Source: a bacterium (GTDB taxonomy: Bacteria; Pseudomonadota; Alphaproteobacteria; Caulobacterales; Caulobacteraceae). From it: a DNA stretch of 64,000 nt. A program made the position numbers and the translations under genes. Below, piece by piece: positions 55,788-63,572 of this stretch (positions within the stretch are counted from its first letter, which is position 1; the number at the start of each line of letters is the position of its first letter). The notes beneath the pieces are model-generated. The model was not told the DNA's origin. It ran no database searches and saw only the letters and a list, made by a program, of their open reading frames with translations. The DNA lies in the NCBI GenBank assembly GCA_030824495.1, contig JAVBXP010000018.1:115033-179032 (forward strand). The letters run 5' to 3'.

Positions 55788-57020
55788 TTAGTCGATGATA
55801 GCCGAATAGATCAGGCTTTTGAGCTGACCGCGGAAGTTGAAGGTGCCCGACGGCATGAGCTGGGTCATGAAGACCATGGTCAGGTCTTCTTTCGGATCGA
55901 CCAGGAAGATGGTCGAGGCCGCTCCGCCCCAATAATAGTCGCCCGCGCCGAGCGATCCGGTCGAGACCTCGTCCATGGTCGAGGCGAAGCCGAGGCCGAA
56001 GCCCACGCCTTCATTCGACGTTTCCGAGAAGGAGCCGATCGCCATCTGGGTCAGGTCCTTGCCGCCGGCCAGATGGTTCATGTGCATCATGGCCAGGGTG
56101 CGCGGGCCGATGACGCGGTGACCGTCGAGTTCGCCGCCACGGCGCAGCATCTCGCAGAACTTCATGTAGTCGGCGGTGGTGCCGGTCAGGCCGCCGCCGC
56201 CCGACTTGAAGGCTGGATCCTTGGTGTAGGCGCTGGTGGCCGGGTCGTCGATGAGCTTCAGCTTCTTGTCCGGGCCGCGCTGATAATTGGCGCAGAAGCG
56301 GTCGATCTTGTCGGGCGCGACGAAGAACGAGGTGTCGTTCATGCCGAGCGGGCCGAAGATCTCGTCCTGGAGATATTCGGCGAAAGGCTTGCCCGAGATG
56401 ATTTCCACCAGGGCGCCGCAGATGTCTGTGGACAGCGAGTACATCCATCGCTCGCCCGGCTGATAGAGCAGGGGAACCTGGGCGAGCTTGTCGAGGAAGC
56501 CTTCCATGGTGTCGGCGGTGCCTGAGCTGCGGATCTTCAGCTCGCGATAAATGTTGTCGACCGGGTGTTGGACGCCGACGCCGGGCAGGCCGCCGCCATA
56601 GGTGAAGCCGCCGGTGTGGCTGAGCACATCACGGAACGAGACCGGGCGCTTGGGCGCCTCGGTGACCATCTCCTCGCCCTCGCCCGAAACCCACACGCGG
56701 TGGTTCTTCCAGGACGGGACGTAGCGGCTGATCGGGTCGTTGAGCTGGAAGTGGCCCTTTTCGTACAAAGTCATCAGCGCGATCGAGGTGATCGGCTTGG
56801 TCATCGAATAGATGCGGAAGATGGCGTCGTCGGCCATCGGCTTGTTCCGCTCCAGGTCCATGGACCCGAAGGACTTCTGATAGGCGAGGTGGCCATGCCG
56901 AGCGACGGCGACCTGGCAGCCCATGATCTTCTGCGAGGCGATGTAGTTGCGCTCGATATGGTCGGCAATGCGCTCCAGACGGCCGGCGTCGAGCCCCGTC
57001 CACTGAGATTGGGCGTCCAT
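55788..57020 (-). CDS. Serine hydrolase of the beta-lactamase (class C / EstB) family
   Basis: The 410-residue protein is a penicillin-binding-protein-like esterase. The catalytic SMTK (Ser72, Lys75) is clear, followed by the YSLST block (Y-x-N-like tyrosine motif, residue about 190) and the C-terminal HMNHLAGGKDL region. The SxxK motif and WMYSLSTDI suit esterases of the EstB type that hydrolyse simple esters rather than antibiotics. No signal peptide is visible, so it is likely cytoplasmic. It is divergent from the amidohydrolase at 57124. Confidence 0.85.
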   Translation of the reverse strand: MDAQSQWTGLDAGRLERIADHIERNYIASQKIMGCQVAVARHGHLAYQKSFGSMDLERNKPMADDAIFRIYSMTKPITSIALMTLYEKGHFQLNDPISRYVPSWKNHRVWVSGEGEEMVTEAPKRPVSFRDVLSHTGGFTYGGGLPGVGVQHPVDNIYRELKIRSSGTADTMEGFLDKLAQVPLLYQPGERWMYSLSTDICGALVEIISGKPFAEYLQDEIFGPLGMNDTSFFVAPDKIDRFCANYQRGPDKKLKLIDDPATSAYTKDPAFKSGGGGLTGTTADYMKFCEMLRRGGELDGHRVIGPRTLAMMHMNHLAGGKDLTQMAIGSFSETSNEGVGFGLGFASTMDEVSTGSLGAGDYYWGGAASTIFLVDPKEDLTMVFMTQLMPSGTFNFRGQLKSLIYSAIID

Positions 57021-57123
57021 GAAAATATCCTCCCGGAAAATGGCGGTATTCGTAATTGGCGGGCATCATGAGCCGCCAGGGGCGCTTGCGCCAAGAGATT
57101 CCTGAGCGGCCGGAGGAGGGCGG

Positions 57124-58110
57124 ATGCAAGACGTCGAGGCGATCCTGGAGCCAGATCTCCCAATCTGCGATCCGCACCACCACCTGTGGGACTATCCGAC
57201 CAGCCGGTACATGATCGAGGAACTGAACGCCGACGCTGGGTCGGGCCACCGCATCGAGAGCACGGTCTTCGTCGAGTGCAACTCGTTCTACCGCGCAGAC
57301 GGTCCCAGGGCCCTGGCGCCGGTGGGCGAGACCGAGGTGGTCAACGGTGTTGCGGCCATGTCGGCGAGCGGCAGGTTTGGGGACATGCGAGCCTGCGCCG
57401 GGATCGTCGGGTTCGCGGATCTCAGCCTGGGGGCGGATGTCGCGCCAGTGCTGGAAGCTCACATTCGCGCCGGCGGCGACCGGTTCCGCGGCGTACGCCA
57501 CGCCGGAGCCTGGGACGCCAGCGAGGCGGTCCGTAACGCCCACACAAATCCGCCTCGCGGCCTCTACGGTTCGGCGGCGTTCCGCGAGGGATACGCGCGG
57601 CTGGCCGACTACGGCCTGTCGTTTGAAGCCTGGCAGTTCCACCCCCAGCTTCCCGAGGTGACCGATCTGGCGCGCGCCTTCCCCGAGACAGTGCTGGTGC
57701 TCGACCATGTTGGTGGCCCGCTCGGCATTGGTCCCTATGAGGGGCGGCGGGCGGAGGTCTTTGAAGTTTGGAAGGCTGATCTGGCCGAATTGGCCAAGAG
57801 CCGGAACGTGGTGGTCAAGTTGGGCGGCCTCGGCATGGCGATCTGCGGGTTCGGCTTCCATAAGCGCGAGACCCCCGCGAGTTCCGAAGAACTGGCGCAG
57901 GCGTGGCGTCCCTATATCGAGACCTGCATCGAACTGTTCAGACCTGAGCGCTGCATGTTCGAGAGCAACTTCCCGGTGGATCAGGTCTCCTGCGACTATC
58001 GCACGCTTTGGAACGCCCTGAAGCGCTTGGCGGCCGGGGCGTCGGCCGGTGAGAAGGCGTTGCTGTTCGGCGATGTCGCAAGGCGGACGTACAGACTTTC
58101 GGGGATATAA
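57124..58110 (+). CDS. Metal-dependent amidohydrolase (COG3618 family)
   Basis: The 328-residue TIM-barrel hydrolase has an N-terminal metal-binding HHH (ICDPHHHLWDYP), later His/Glu positions in FEAWQFHPQLPEVTDLA and LVLDHVGGPLGIGPYEGRR, and the conserved CMFESNFPVDQ. Members hydrolyse lactones or carboxylates; the specific substrate is not known. SD GGAGG precedes the ATG. The stop codon overlaps the palindrome at 58104-58125, so its 3' end lies inside the metE regulatory region. Confidence 0.85.
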   Translation: MQDVEAILEPDLPICDPHHHLWDYPTSRYMIEELNADAGSGHRIESTVFVECNSFYRADGPRALAPVGETEVVNGVAAMSASGRFGDMRACAGIVGFADLSLGADVAPVLEAHIRAGGDRFRGVRHAGAWDASEAVRNAHTNPPRGLYGSAAFREGYARLADYGLSFEAWQFHPQLPEVTDLARAFPETVLVLDHVGGPLGIGPYEGRRAEVFEVWKADLAELAKSRNVVVKLGGLGMAICGFGFHKRETPASSEELAQAWRPYIETCIELFRPERCMFESNFPVDQVSCDYRTLWNALKRLAAGASAGEKALLFGDVARRTYRLSGI

Positions 58111-58125
58111 AGATATCTTTATATC
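58104..58125. promoter_or_regulatory. 22-bp perfect palindrome upstream of the metE promoter
   Basis: A perfect palindrome with half-site GATATAAAGAT, beginning inside the stop codon of the preceding gene and ending 4 bp before a TTGACG -35 element. Its size, symmetry and location suggest an operator for a dimeric regulator, perhaps of the ArsR/SahR methionine-regulator type (inferred, not shown). Confidence 0.7.
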
Positions 58126-58129
58126 ATGC

Positions 58130-58158
58130 TTGACGTTTTGCCCTCAGAGATGTCTATT
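58130..58158 (+). promoter_or_regulatory. Candidate sigma-70 type promoter of the metE leader
   Basis: TTGACG, 17-bp spacer, then TCTATT. The TTGACG matches the Caulobacter housekeeping -35; the -10 is weaker. Transcription would start a few bases before the riboswitch. Confidence 0.5.
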
Positions 58159-58165
58159 GCGTAGG

Positions 58166-58335
58166 TCGAGGTTCCGCCGCCTGTGAAGGTGACGGCTAAG
58201 AGGGAATCCGGTTCGACACCGGAGCTGCCCCCGCAACTGTACGCGGTGAGCGGCCTGTCCAATTCGTGTCACTGACGCTCAGGCGTCGGGAAGGCCAGGA
58301 CAGGCGGCGATGACCCGTGAGCCAGGAGACCTGCC
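58166..58335 (+). ncRNA. Cobalamin (adenosylcobalamin) riboswitch
   Basis: The conserved parts occur in order: GAGGGAATCCGG, GAGCTGCCCCCGCAACTGTA, GTGTCACTG, GGGAAGGCC, GATGACCCGTGAGCCAGG and the B12-box GAGACCTGCC. This is a canonical cobalamin riboswitch upstream of metE. When B12 is available it should lower expression of the B12-independent enzyme, because the B12-dependent MetH takes over. Confidence 0.92.
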
Positions 58336-58502
58336 GCGACAGATAACGTCCTCGGGCGGGGTGTCCTGACGGTCGCTGCTTGTCGCGGCCGCCCTGGCTT
58401 GTCCGCGCGTGCTGGCGTCCGCCTGGCTGCTCCCCCGGCTTACTGGGGTTTTGAGCCGATGACCTACCTTCCACCGTGCCTCCATCGCGAGCGAATGCGC
58501 CC

Positions 58503-58530
58503 GGCCGGTTCGTCTTTCTGACGACCGGCC
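58503..58530 (+). promoter_or_regulatory. Upstream hairpin of the metE leader (candidate expression platform)
   Basis: Stem GGCCGGTTCGTC / GACGACCGGCC with a bulged T and a 5-base loop. Its right arm can also pair with the GGCCGGT of the hairpin just before the start codon, so alternative folding is possible. Confidence 0.5.
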
Positions 58531-58573
58531 CGCAGCCAGACCGCCTTCCGCCTTTCATCGCAATTCTGAACAG

Positions 58574-58596
58574 ACCGGCCGCCATGCGCGGCCGGT
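58574..58596 (+). promoter_or_regulatory. SD-proximal hairpin of metE
   Basis: Perfect 9-bp stem ACCGGCCGC / GCGGCCGGT with loop CATGC, ending directly before the GGAGGA Shine-Dalgarno of metE (ATG at 58609). Such a stem could block or expose the ribosome site. Confidence 0.55.
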
Positions 58597-58608
58597 GGAG
58601 GACTACTC

Positions 58609-60924
58609 ATGCCTGTCACCATCGCCACATTGGGCTTTCCCCGCATCGGCCAGCGCCGCGAACTGAAGTTCGCCCTTGAGCGCTACTGGTCGGGCAAGTC
58701 CGGCGCCGAGGCCCTGCAAGGCGAGGCGCGAGCCTTGCGCGCCGCTGCTTGGTCCCGCCAGGGATCGCTGGGCGTTGACCACGTTCCGTCCAACGACTTC
58801 TCGCTCTACGACCACGTGCTGGACATGAGCGCGGTGCTGGGCGCGGTTCCGCCGGCCTATCGCGCGGTCGGAAATCCGCTGGACACCTACTTCGCCATGG
58901 CTCGCGGACGGGGGGCGGTGATTGAGGAATGCCACGGTCACAGCCACTCGCACGGCGGCGACTTGCCGGCCCAGGAGATGACCAAGTGGTTCGACACCAA
59001 CTACCATTATGTCGTCCCGCGCCTGTCGCCCGGCCAGGCGTTCGAATTGTCCTCGACCAAGCCGGTCGATGAATTCCTGGAAGCCAAGGCGCTGGGGGTG
59101 ACAACGCGGCCGGTGCTGCTCGGGCCGGTCAGCTATCTCAAGCTTGGCAAAGCGACGCAGGACGGCTTCGATCCGTTGTCCCTGCTGCCTGGCGTCCTGC
59201 CGGTCTACGCTGAGCTGCTGCGCCGGCTGGCGGCGGCCGGCGCCGTCGACGTGCAGCTAGACGAGCCCTGCCTGGTGCTCGATCTCAATGACGCCGAACT
59301 GGCCGCCCTTCGGGTGGCGTACGGCGCTCTAGCCGACGCCGCGCCCGGCCTGAAGATCATGCTGGCGACCTATTTTGGCGGGCTGGGCGCCAACCTTTCT
59401 ACGGCGGTCAGCCTGCCGGTCAGCGGCCTGCACCTGGATCTGGTGCGCGCTCCGGGCCAGTTGGCCGATGCCCTGGCTCAGGCGCCGACCGACCTGACGC
59501 TGTCGCTCGGCGTCATCGACGGCCGCAACATCTGGCGCGCCAACCTGTCCAATCTGTTGCAGCGGCTTGAGCCCGTCGCCGCGGAACGCCGCGGTCTGAT
59601 CTTGGCGCCTTCCTGCTCGTTGTTGCATACGCCGCTGGATCTCGAACAGGAGACCCTCCTAGATCCTGACGTTCGCGGATGGCTAGCCTTCGCGACCCAG
59701 AAGATCGAGGAGCTGGATGTCCTGCGACGCGGCCTCAACGAGGGGCGCAGCGCGGTTCGCGGCGAACTGGAAGCGTCCGACGCCGCCGTCGCCTCCCGCA
59801 GAACCTCGTCGAAGATCCACGATCCGGCGGTCCAGGCGCGCGTCCATGCGGTGACGCCGCGAATGGCGCGACGCGAAGGCGACTTCGCCGAACGCCGGAC
59901 GGCCCAGGCCAGAAGGCTCGAGCTGCCGGCCTATCCCACCACGACAATCGGTTCGTTCCCGCAGACGGCCGACGTTCGAAAGGCTCGCGCGGCGCACGGA
60001 AAACAGGCGCTGAGCGACGGCGAATACGACGCCTTCCTGCGCGCCGAGACGCTGGAAGCTGTGCGCTGGCAGGAGGAGATCGGTCTCGACGTGCTCGTTC
60101 ACGGTGAGTTTGAGCGAAACGACATGGTCCAGTATTTCGGGGAGCAGTTGGCGGGCTTCGCCTTTACCCAGAATGCCTGGGTGCAATCTTACGGCTCGCG
60201 CTGCGTGCGGCCGCCGATCATCTTCGGCGACGTCTCGCGCCCCGCGCCGATGACGGTCGGATGGTGGGCCTACGCCCAGTCGCTGACCGGCCTACCGATG
60301 AAGGGCATGCTGACGGGGCCGGTGACGATCCTTCAGTGGTCGTTCGTGCGGGACGACATCTCGCGCAGCCAGACCTGCAGGCAGATCGCCCTGGCCCTAC
60401 GCGACGAGGTCGTCGATCTGGAGGCGGCGGGCGCCAAGATCATCCAGGTGGATGAGGCGGCTCTGCGCGAGGGATTGCCGCTGCGTCCCACCGACTGGCC
60501 TGTCTATCTCGGCTGGGCAATCCAGTGCTTCCGGCTGGCGGTGGGCGGCGTCCGCGATGAGACCCAGATCCACACCCACATGTGCTACTCGGACTTCAAC
60601 GACATCATCGAGGCGATCGCCGCGATGGACGCCGATGTGATCTCGATTGAGACCGCGCGCTCGCAGATGGAGCTGTTGGAGGCGTTCTCCAGCGGCGGAT
60701 ACCCGAACGAGATCGGGCCGGGGGTCTATGACATCCACGCCCCGCGCACACCGAGCGTGGAGGAGATGGTCGAACTGCTGCGGAAGGCCGGCGAGCGGCT
60801 CGCCCCTGGCCAGCTATGGGTCAATCCGGACTGCGGCCTCAAGACCCGTAAATGGGACGAGGTGCGCCCGGCTCTGGTCAATATGGTGGAGGCCGCCAAG
60901 CGCTTGCGCGAATTAGCTCACTGA
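58609..60924 (+). CDS. metE: B12-independent methionine synthase
   Basis: MetE transfers the methyl group from methyltetrahydropteroyl-triglutamate to homocysteine to give methionine, with zinc in the active site. The 771-residue protein has the N-terminal half (IATLGFPRIGQRRELKFALE) and the C-terminal catalytic half (YPTTTIGSFPQT, DVLVHGEFERNDMVQYFGEQ), including zinc ligands His657, Cys659 (HTHMCYSDF) and Cys742 (NPDCGLKTRKW). Length fits MetE. SD GGAGGA precedes the ATG. It is controlled by the cobalamin riboswitch and probably by the upstream palindrome. Confidence 0.97.
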   Translation: MPVTIATLGFPRIGQRRELKFALERYWSGKSGAEALQGEARALRAAAWSRQGSLGVDHVPSNDFSLYDHVLDMSAVLGAVPPAYRAVGNPLDTYFAMARGRGAVIEECHGHSHSHGGDLPAQEMTKWFDTNYHYVVPRLSPGQAFELSSTKPVDEFLEAKALGVTTRPVLLGPVSYLKLGKATQDGFDPLSLLPGVLPVYAELLRRLAAAGAVDVQLDEPCLVLDLNDAELAALRVAYGALADAAPGLKIMLATYFGGLGANLSTAVSLPVSGLHLDLVRAPGQLADALAQAPTDLTLSLGVIDGRNIWRANLSNLLQRLEPVAAERRGLILAPSCSLLHTPLDLEQETLLDPDVRGWLAFATQKIEELDVLRRGLNEGRSAVRGELEASDAAVASRRTSSKIHDPAVQARVHAVTPRMARREGDFAERRTAQARRLELPAYPTTTIGSFPQTADVRKARAAHGKQALSDGEYDAFLRAETLEAVRWQEEIGLDVLVHGEFERNDMVQYFGEQLAGFAFTQNAWVQSYGSRCVRPPIIFGDVSRPAPMTVGWWAYAQSLTGLPMKGMLTGPVTILQWSFVRDDISRSQTCRQIALALRDEVVDLEAAGAKIIQVDEAALREGLPLRPTDWPVYLGWAIQCFRLAVGGVRDETQIHTHMCYSDFNDIIEAIAAMDADVISIETARSQMELLEAFSSGGYPNEIGPGVYDIHAPRTPSVEEMVELLRKAGERLAPGQLWVNPDCGLKTRKWDEVRPALVNMVEAAKRLRELAH

Positions 60925-61033
60925 GCAGGCGGCGCGGTCGGGCGATCCTGGCCGCGCTTCTCAGCCGCCGATGGACACCGCACGGTCTGCACCGCAAGGT
61001 CGCCCGAGATGTCGTGGACGATGGAGTCGTGAA

Positions 61034-61513
61034 ATGCAGGCCCTGATGGCGCAGGCCGAGGTGTTGGGACAGCGGTTGAAGGATCGCAAGGAGACCGTTG
61101 CGGTCGCCGAGAGCTCATCAGGCGGATTGATTTCGGCGGCGTTGCTCGGCGTGCCGGGGGCCTCGGCCTACTACCTCGGCGGCGGGGTGATCTACACGCC
61201 CAAGGCGCGGGTGCTGTTGATGGACATTCCCCGCGAGGCGTTGAACGGAGTGCGCTCGGCCAGCGAGCCCTACGCCCTGCTGCTGGCGCGGACGGCGCGG
61301 GAGCGGTTCGGCGCGACCTGGGGCCTATCGGAAACTGGCGCGGCGGGGCCGACCGGCAACGGTTACGGCGACGCGGCCGGGCACACCTGCGTAGCGATCG
61401 CCGGGCCGGTGGATTTCGCGATGACGATCGAGACCGGGCAGAGCGACCGCCTGGAGAACATGCGCGCCTTCGCCGCCGCCGCGCTGCAACTGCTTACCAA
61501 GGTGACCGACTAG
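61034..61513 (+). CDS. CinA C-terminal domain / nicotinamide-nucleotide amidase
   Basis: The 159-residue protein is a stand-alone CinA C-terminal (PncC) domain, which deamidates nicotinamide mononucleotide. Conserved parts: VAESSSGGLISAALLGVPGA, YYLGGGVIYTPKARVLLM, AVGLSETGAAGPTG-like WGLSETGAAGPTGNGYGDAA. ATG 61034 has GGAG upstream; the upstream frame is non-coding. It follows metE after 109 bp and its end overlaps the convergent dsbA-like gene by 4 bp. Confidence 0.9.
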   Translation: MQALMAQAEVLGQRLKDRKETVAVAESSSGGLISAALLGVPGASAYYLGGGVIYTPKARVLLMDIPREALNGVRSASEPYALLLARTARERFGATWGLSETGAAGPTGNGYGDAAGHTCVAIAGPVDFAMTIETGQSDRLENMRAFAAAALQLLTKVTD

Positions 61514-62226
61514 GGGTGGGCCAGCGCCTCATAGGATGTGCTCCGGGCGCGCTTGATCGCCTGGTCGAGCTTGTCCATGTCGGCGCCCTGGATAACCTGG
61601 CCGGCCACCAGGAAGGTCGGCGTCCCGGTGATGTTGATCTCTTGGGCTAGGGCGCGGGTGTCCTGGATGTGTTGGGCGATGGTCGGGTCGCCCGCCGCAG
61701 CCCGCACCGCCTGGGGATTGAGGCCGACACTGCCGATAACGGCGTCGAGTCGGGGCTCGGTGAGCTTCTTCTGGCTCATCAGCCCGCGATAGAGTTCCAG
61801 CCCCTTGCTCTGGCCCTGAGGCGTTAACGCCACCTTGGCCGCGGAGTCGGAGACGCTGCCGAACACCGGGTGTTCCTTGAAGACCACGCGGACGTCAGGG
61901 GTGTTGGCGATCAGTTTCAACACCTCTGGCGCGATGGCCTGACAGTAGGTGCAGCGGTAGTCGTAAAATTGGACCACGGTGATCGCGCCGTTCGGGTTGG
62001 CGACAAAATCGCGTGGGTCGCGCTCCAGGCGAGCCTGCGCATTCTTCAACACGCTCGCGGACGCCGCGGCCTGCTTCTGCCTCAGCTTGATGGCGGCTTC
62101 TTGGATCACCTCAGGGTGGGCCAGGAGATACTCGCGCATCTCCTTTTCGAAGGCCTTGTCCTCCTGGCGACTGCATCCGGCGACCAGGAGCAGGCAGGCA
62201 AGACCAGCGACTATTCGGGTCATCAT
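61510..62226 (-). CDS. DsbA-like thioredoxin-fold lipoprotein
   Basis: The 238-residue protein has a lipoprotein signal (RIVAGLACLLLVAGCS), a helical linker (KEMREYLLAHPEVIQEAAIK) and a DsbA-type thioredoxin domain with active site CTYC (YDYRCTYCQAIA) and cis-proline GTPTF. Such proteins form or rearrange disulfides in the periplasm. Several in-frame ATGs exist (62250, 62226, 62223); the middle one is chosen. It is convergent with the CinA-like gene. Confidence 0.88.
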   Translation of the reverse strand: MMTRIVAGLACLLLVAGCSRQEDKAFEKEMREYLLAHPEVIQEAAIKLRQKQAAASASVLKNAQARLERDPRDFVANPNGAITVVQFYDYRCTYCQAIAPEVLKLIANTPDVRVVFKEHPVFGSVSDSAAKVALTPQGQSKGLELYRGLMSQKKLTEPRLDAVIGSVGLNPQAVRAAAGDPTIAQHIQDTRALAQEINITGTPTFLVAGQVIQGADMDKLDQAIKRARSTSYEALAHP

Positions 62227-62250
62227 CGTTGGCGAGGCGGTTATCAGCAT

Positions 62251-62553
62251 GTCGTTCAGGAAAGATCACCGAAGCGGTCGCCGGGGAAGCGAAAAGTGCG
62301 TGACCTCACGCCCGACCGTGGCGCTCGATGCTTGACGAGATTTCGCTCTAGCGTGAAATTAATGATGAAATAGATTGATGTCGTGATTTGGAACAGTAGA
62401 TGATAAAGTGTGTTCAATAATAATGCGATCTATATTTGATTTTGATGGGGAATTAGTCGAAATTTAACTGTATCTATCAACCAATAAACTTAAGTCCGCT
62501 TATACGCCCAAGTCGCACGATGCGTCTGTCAAATCATCTGACAGGCGGGCGAG
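62251..62553. other. AT-rich intergenic stretch upstream of the CAP-domain gene
   Basis: About 300 bp with no gene. From about 62360 to 62500 the sequence is strikingly AT-rich, with runs such as AATAATAATG and ATTTGATTTTGATG, unlike the flanking coding DNA. It may be a promoter or a trace of recent transfer. Confidence 0.5.
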
Positions 62554-63219
62554 TTGCAGTTTCGATTTCCAGCATATTTGGGCCTGTTGGCCGGTCTCGC
62601 GCTCAGCCTGTCTGCGCCTGCGGCGGCCGTTGCTGGCCCGATGGAGGATGCGATCCTCGCCGAGATCAATTTCGCGCGTGCCCATCCGCAGGAATATGCG
62701 CGTCGGTTGATGTTGCAGCCGGTCACCGCCTGGGGCCGCGCCCTGCAAGCCGGTGGGCAGCCGAGCGACCCTGAAGCCCTGGCTGAAGCCGTCGATGCGC
62801 TGCTGCGCCAAACTCCTTTGCCGCCTCTCGAACCTGACGACATTCTGGCCACAGCGGCGCTTGAGCATGTCGAGAGCCAGGGCGCGGCCGGCCACGTGGG
62901 CCACAACAGCCCTGACGGCGAACGCTTCTACGAGCGGCTTCGGCGTCACGGCGCGGAACCCAGCGCAATTCTGGCCGAGAACATCGCCTATGGGCCGCCG
63001 ACCGCCGCCGATACGGTGCGTGAACTCATTATCGACAGCGGCGTGCCGAGCCGCGGCCACCGCCGCAACATTTTCCACGACGGCTTCGATGTCGTCGGCG
63101 TCAGCTGCGGTCCCCACAGGGACTACGCGACAATGTGCGTGATGGACTTCGGAGGCTCGACTGGCGCTAGATACGCGTCCCAAAAGCGTCACGAACGAGC
63201 GGGTCAAGCCGCCGAATAG
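62554..63219 (+). CDS. CAP-superfamily (SCP-like) secreted protein
   Basis: The 221-residue protein begins with a signal peptide (MQFRFPAYLGLLAGLALSLS ...) and has a CAP/SCP domain: GPMEDAILAEINFARAHPQE at the start, GHNSPDGERFYERLRRHG, the AENIAYG signature and GHRRNIF near the end. CAP proteins occur in cell-wall, toxin and interaction roles; none is assigned. Start is a TTG with AGGCGGGCGAG upstream. It is flanked on both sides by AT-rich non-coding DNA. Confidence 0.8.
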   Translation: MQFRFPAYLGLLAGLALSLSAPAAAVAGPMEDAILAEINFARAHPQEYARRLMLQPVTAWGRALQAGGQPSDPEALAEAVDALLRQTPLPPLEPDDILATAALEHVESQGAAGHVGHNSPDGERFYERLRRHGAEPSAILAENIAYGPPTAADTVRELIIDSGVPSRGHRRNIFHDGFDVVGVSCGPHRDYATMCVMDFGGSTGARYASQKRHERAGQAAE

Positions 63220-63572
63220 CACTTGGATCCGCACGAGGATCATTTTGCTACACAGCTTAGGGTTCGGGAGAATCGCGAAACCCGCTCCGGCTGCAGGTGT
63301 CGGCTGATCGTGGGCATTTCGATACATTCTAGCCGGAGAATTCGCCCTAGCGGCGAATATTTCGCCCACCAATACAATTGTTTACAGATTGTGTCAGGCC
63401 GAGCGGTTCTCCTGGCCCCGATGTTGCTTTAAATGACATCCTAACTCGGGCGGCGTCCGTATAAATCTCGTCATCTGGCGGCTACTCCACCACTCTTTGG
63501 TGTGTCCGCTCTGATTGAACGTATTTGTATATGTATTCCTCCGGTCACTTTCGTCGTGCTTGGGAAAGAGCA
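63220..63572. other. Intergenic region downstream of the CAP-domain gene
   Basis: About 350 bp with no gene. It contains AT-rich parts (around 63350-63390 and 63500-63545, including GTATTTGTATATGTATTCC) before a good SD, GGGAAAGAG, of the next gene. No regulatory motif was recognised. Confidence 0.45.

Noticed and set aside
58195..58340. tRNA-like GGTTCGAC motif near 58209
   Set aside because: It belongs to the cobalamin riboswitch; no acceptor or anticodon stem can be drawn around it.
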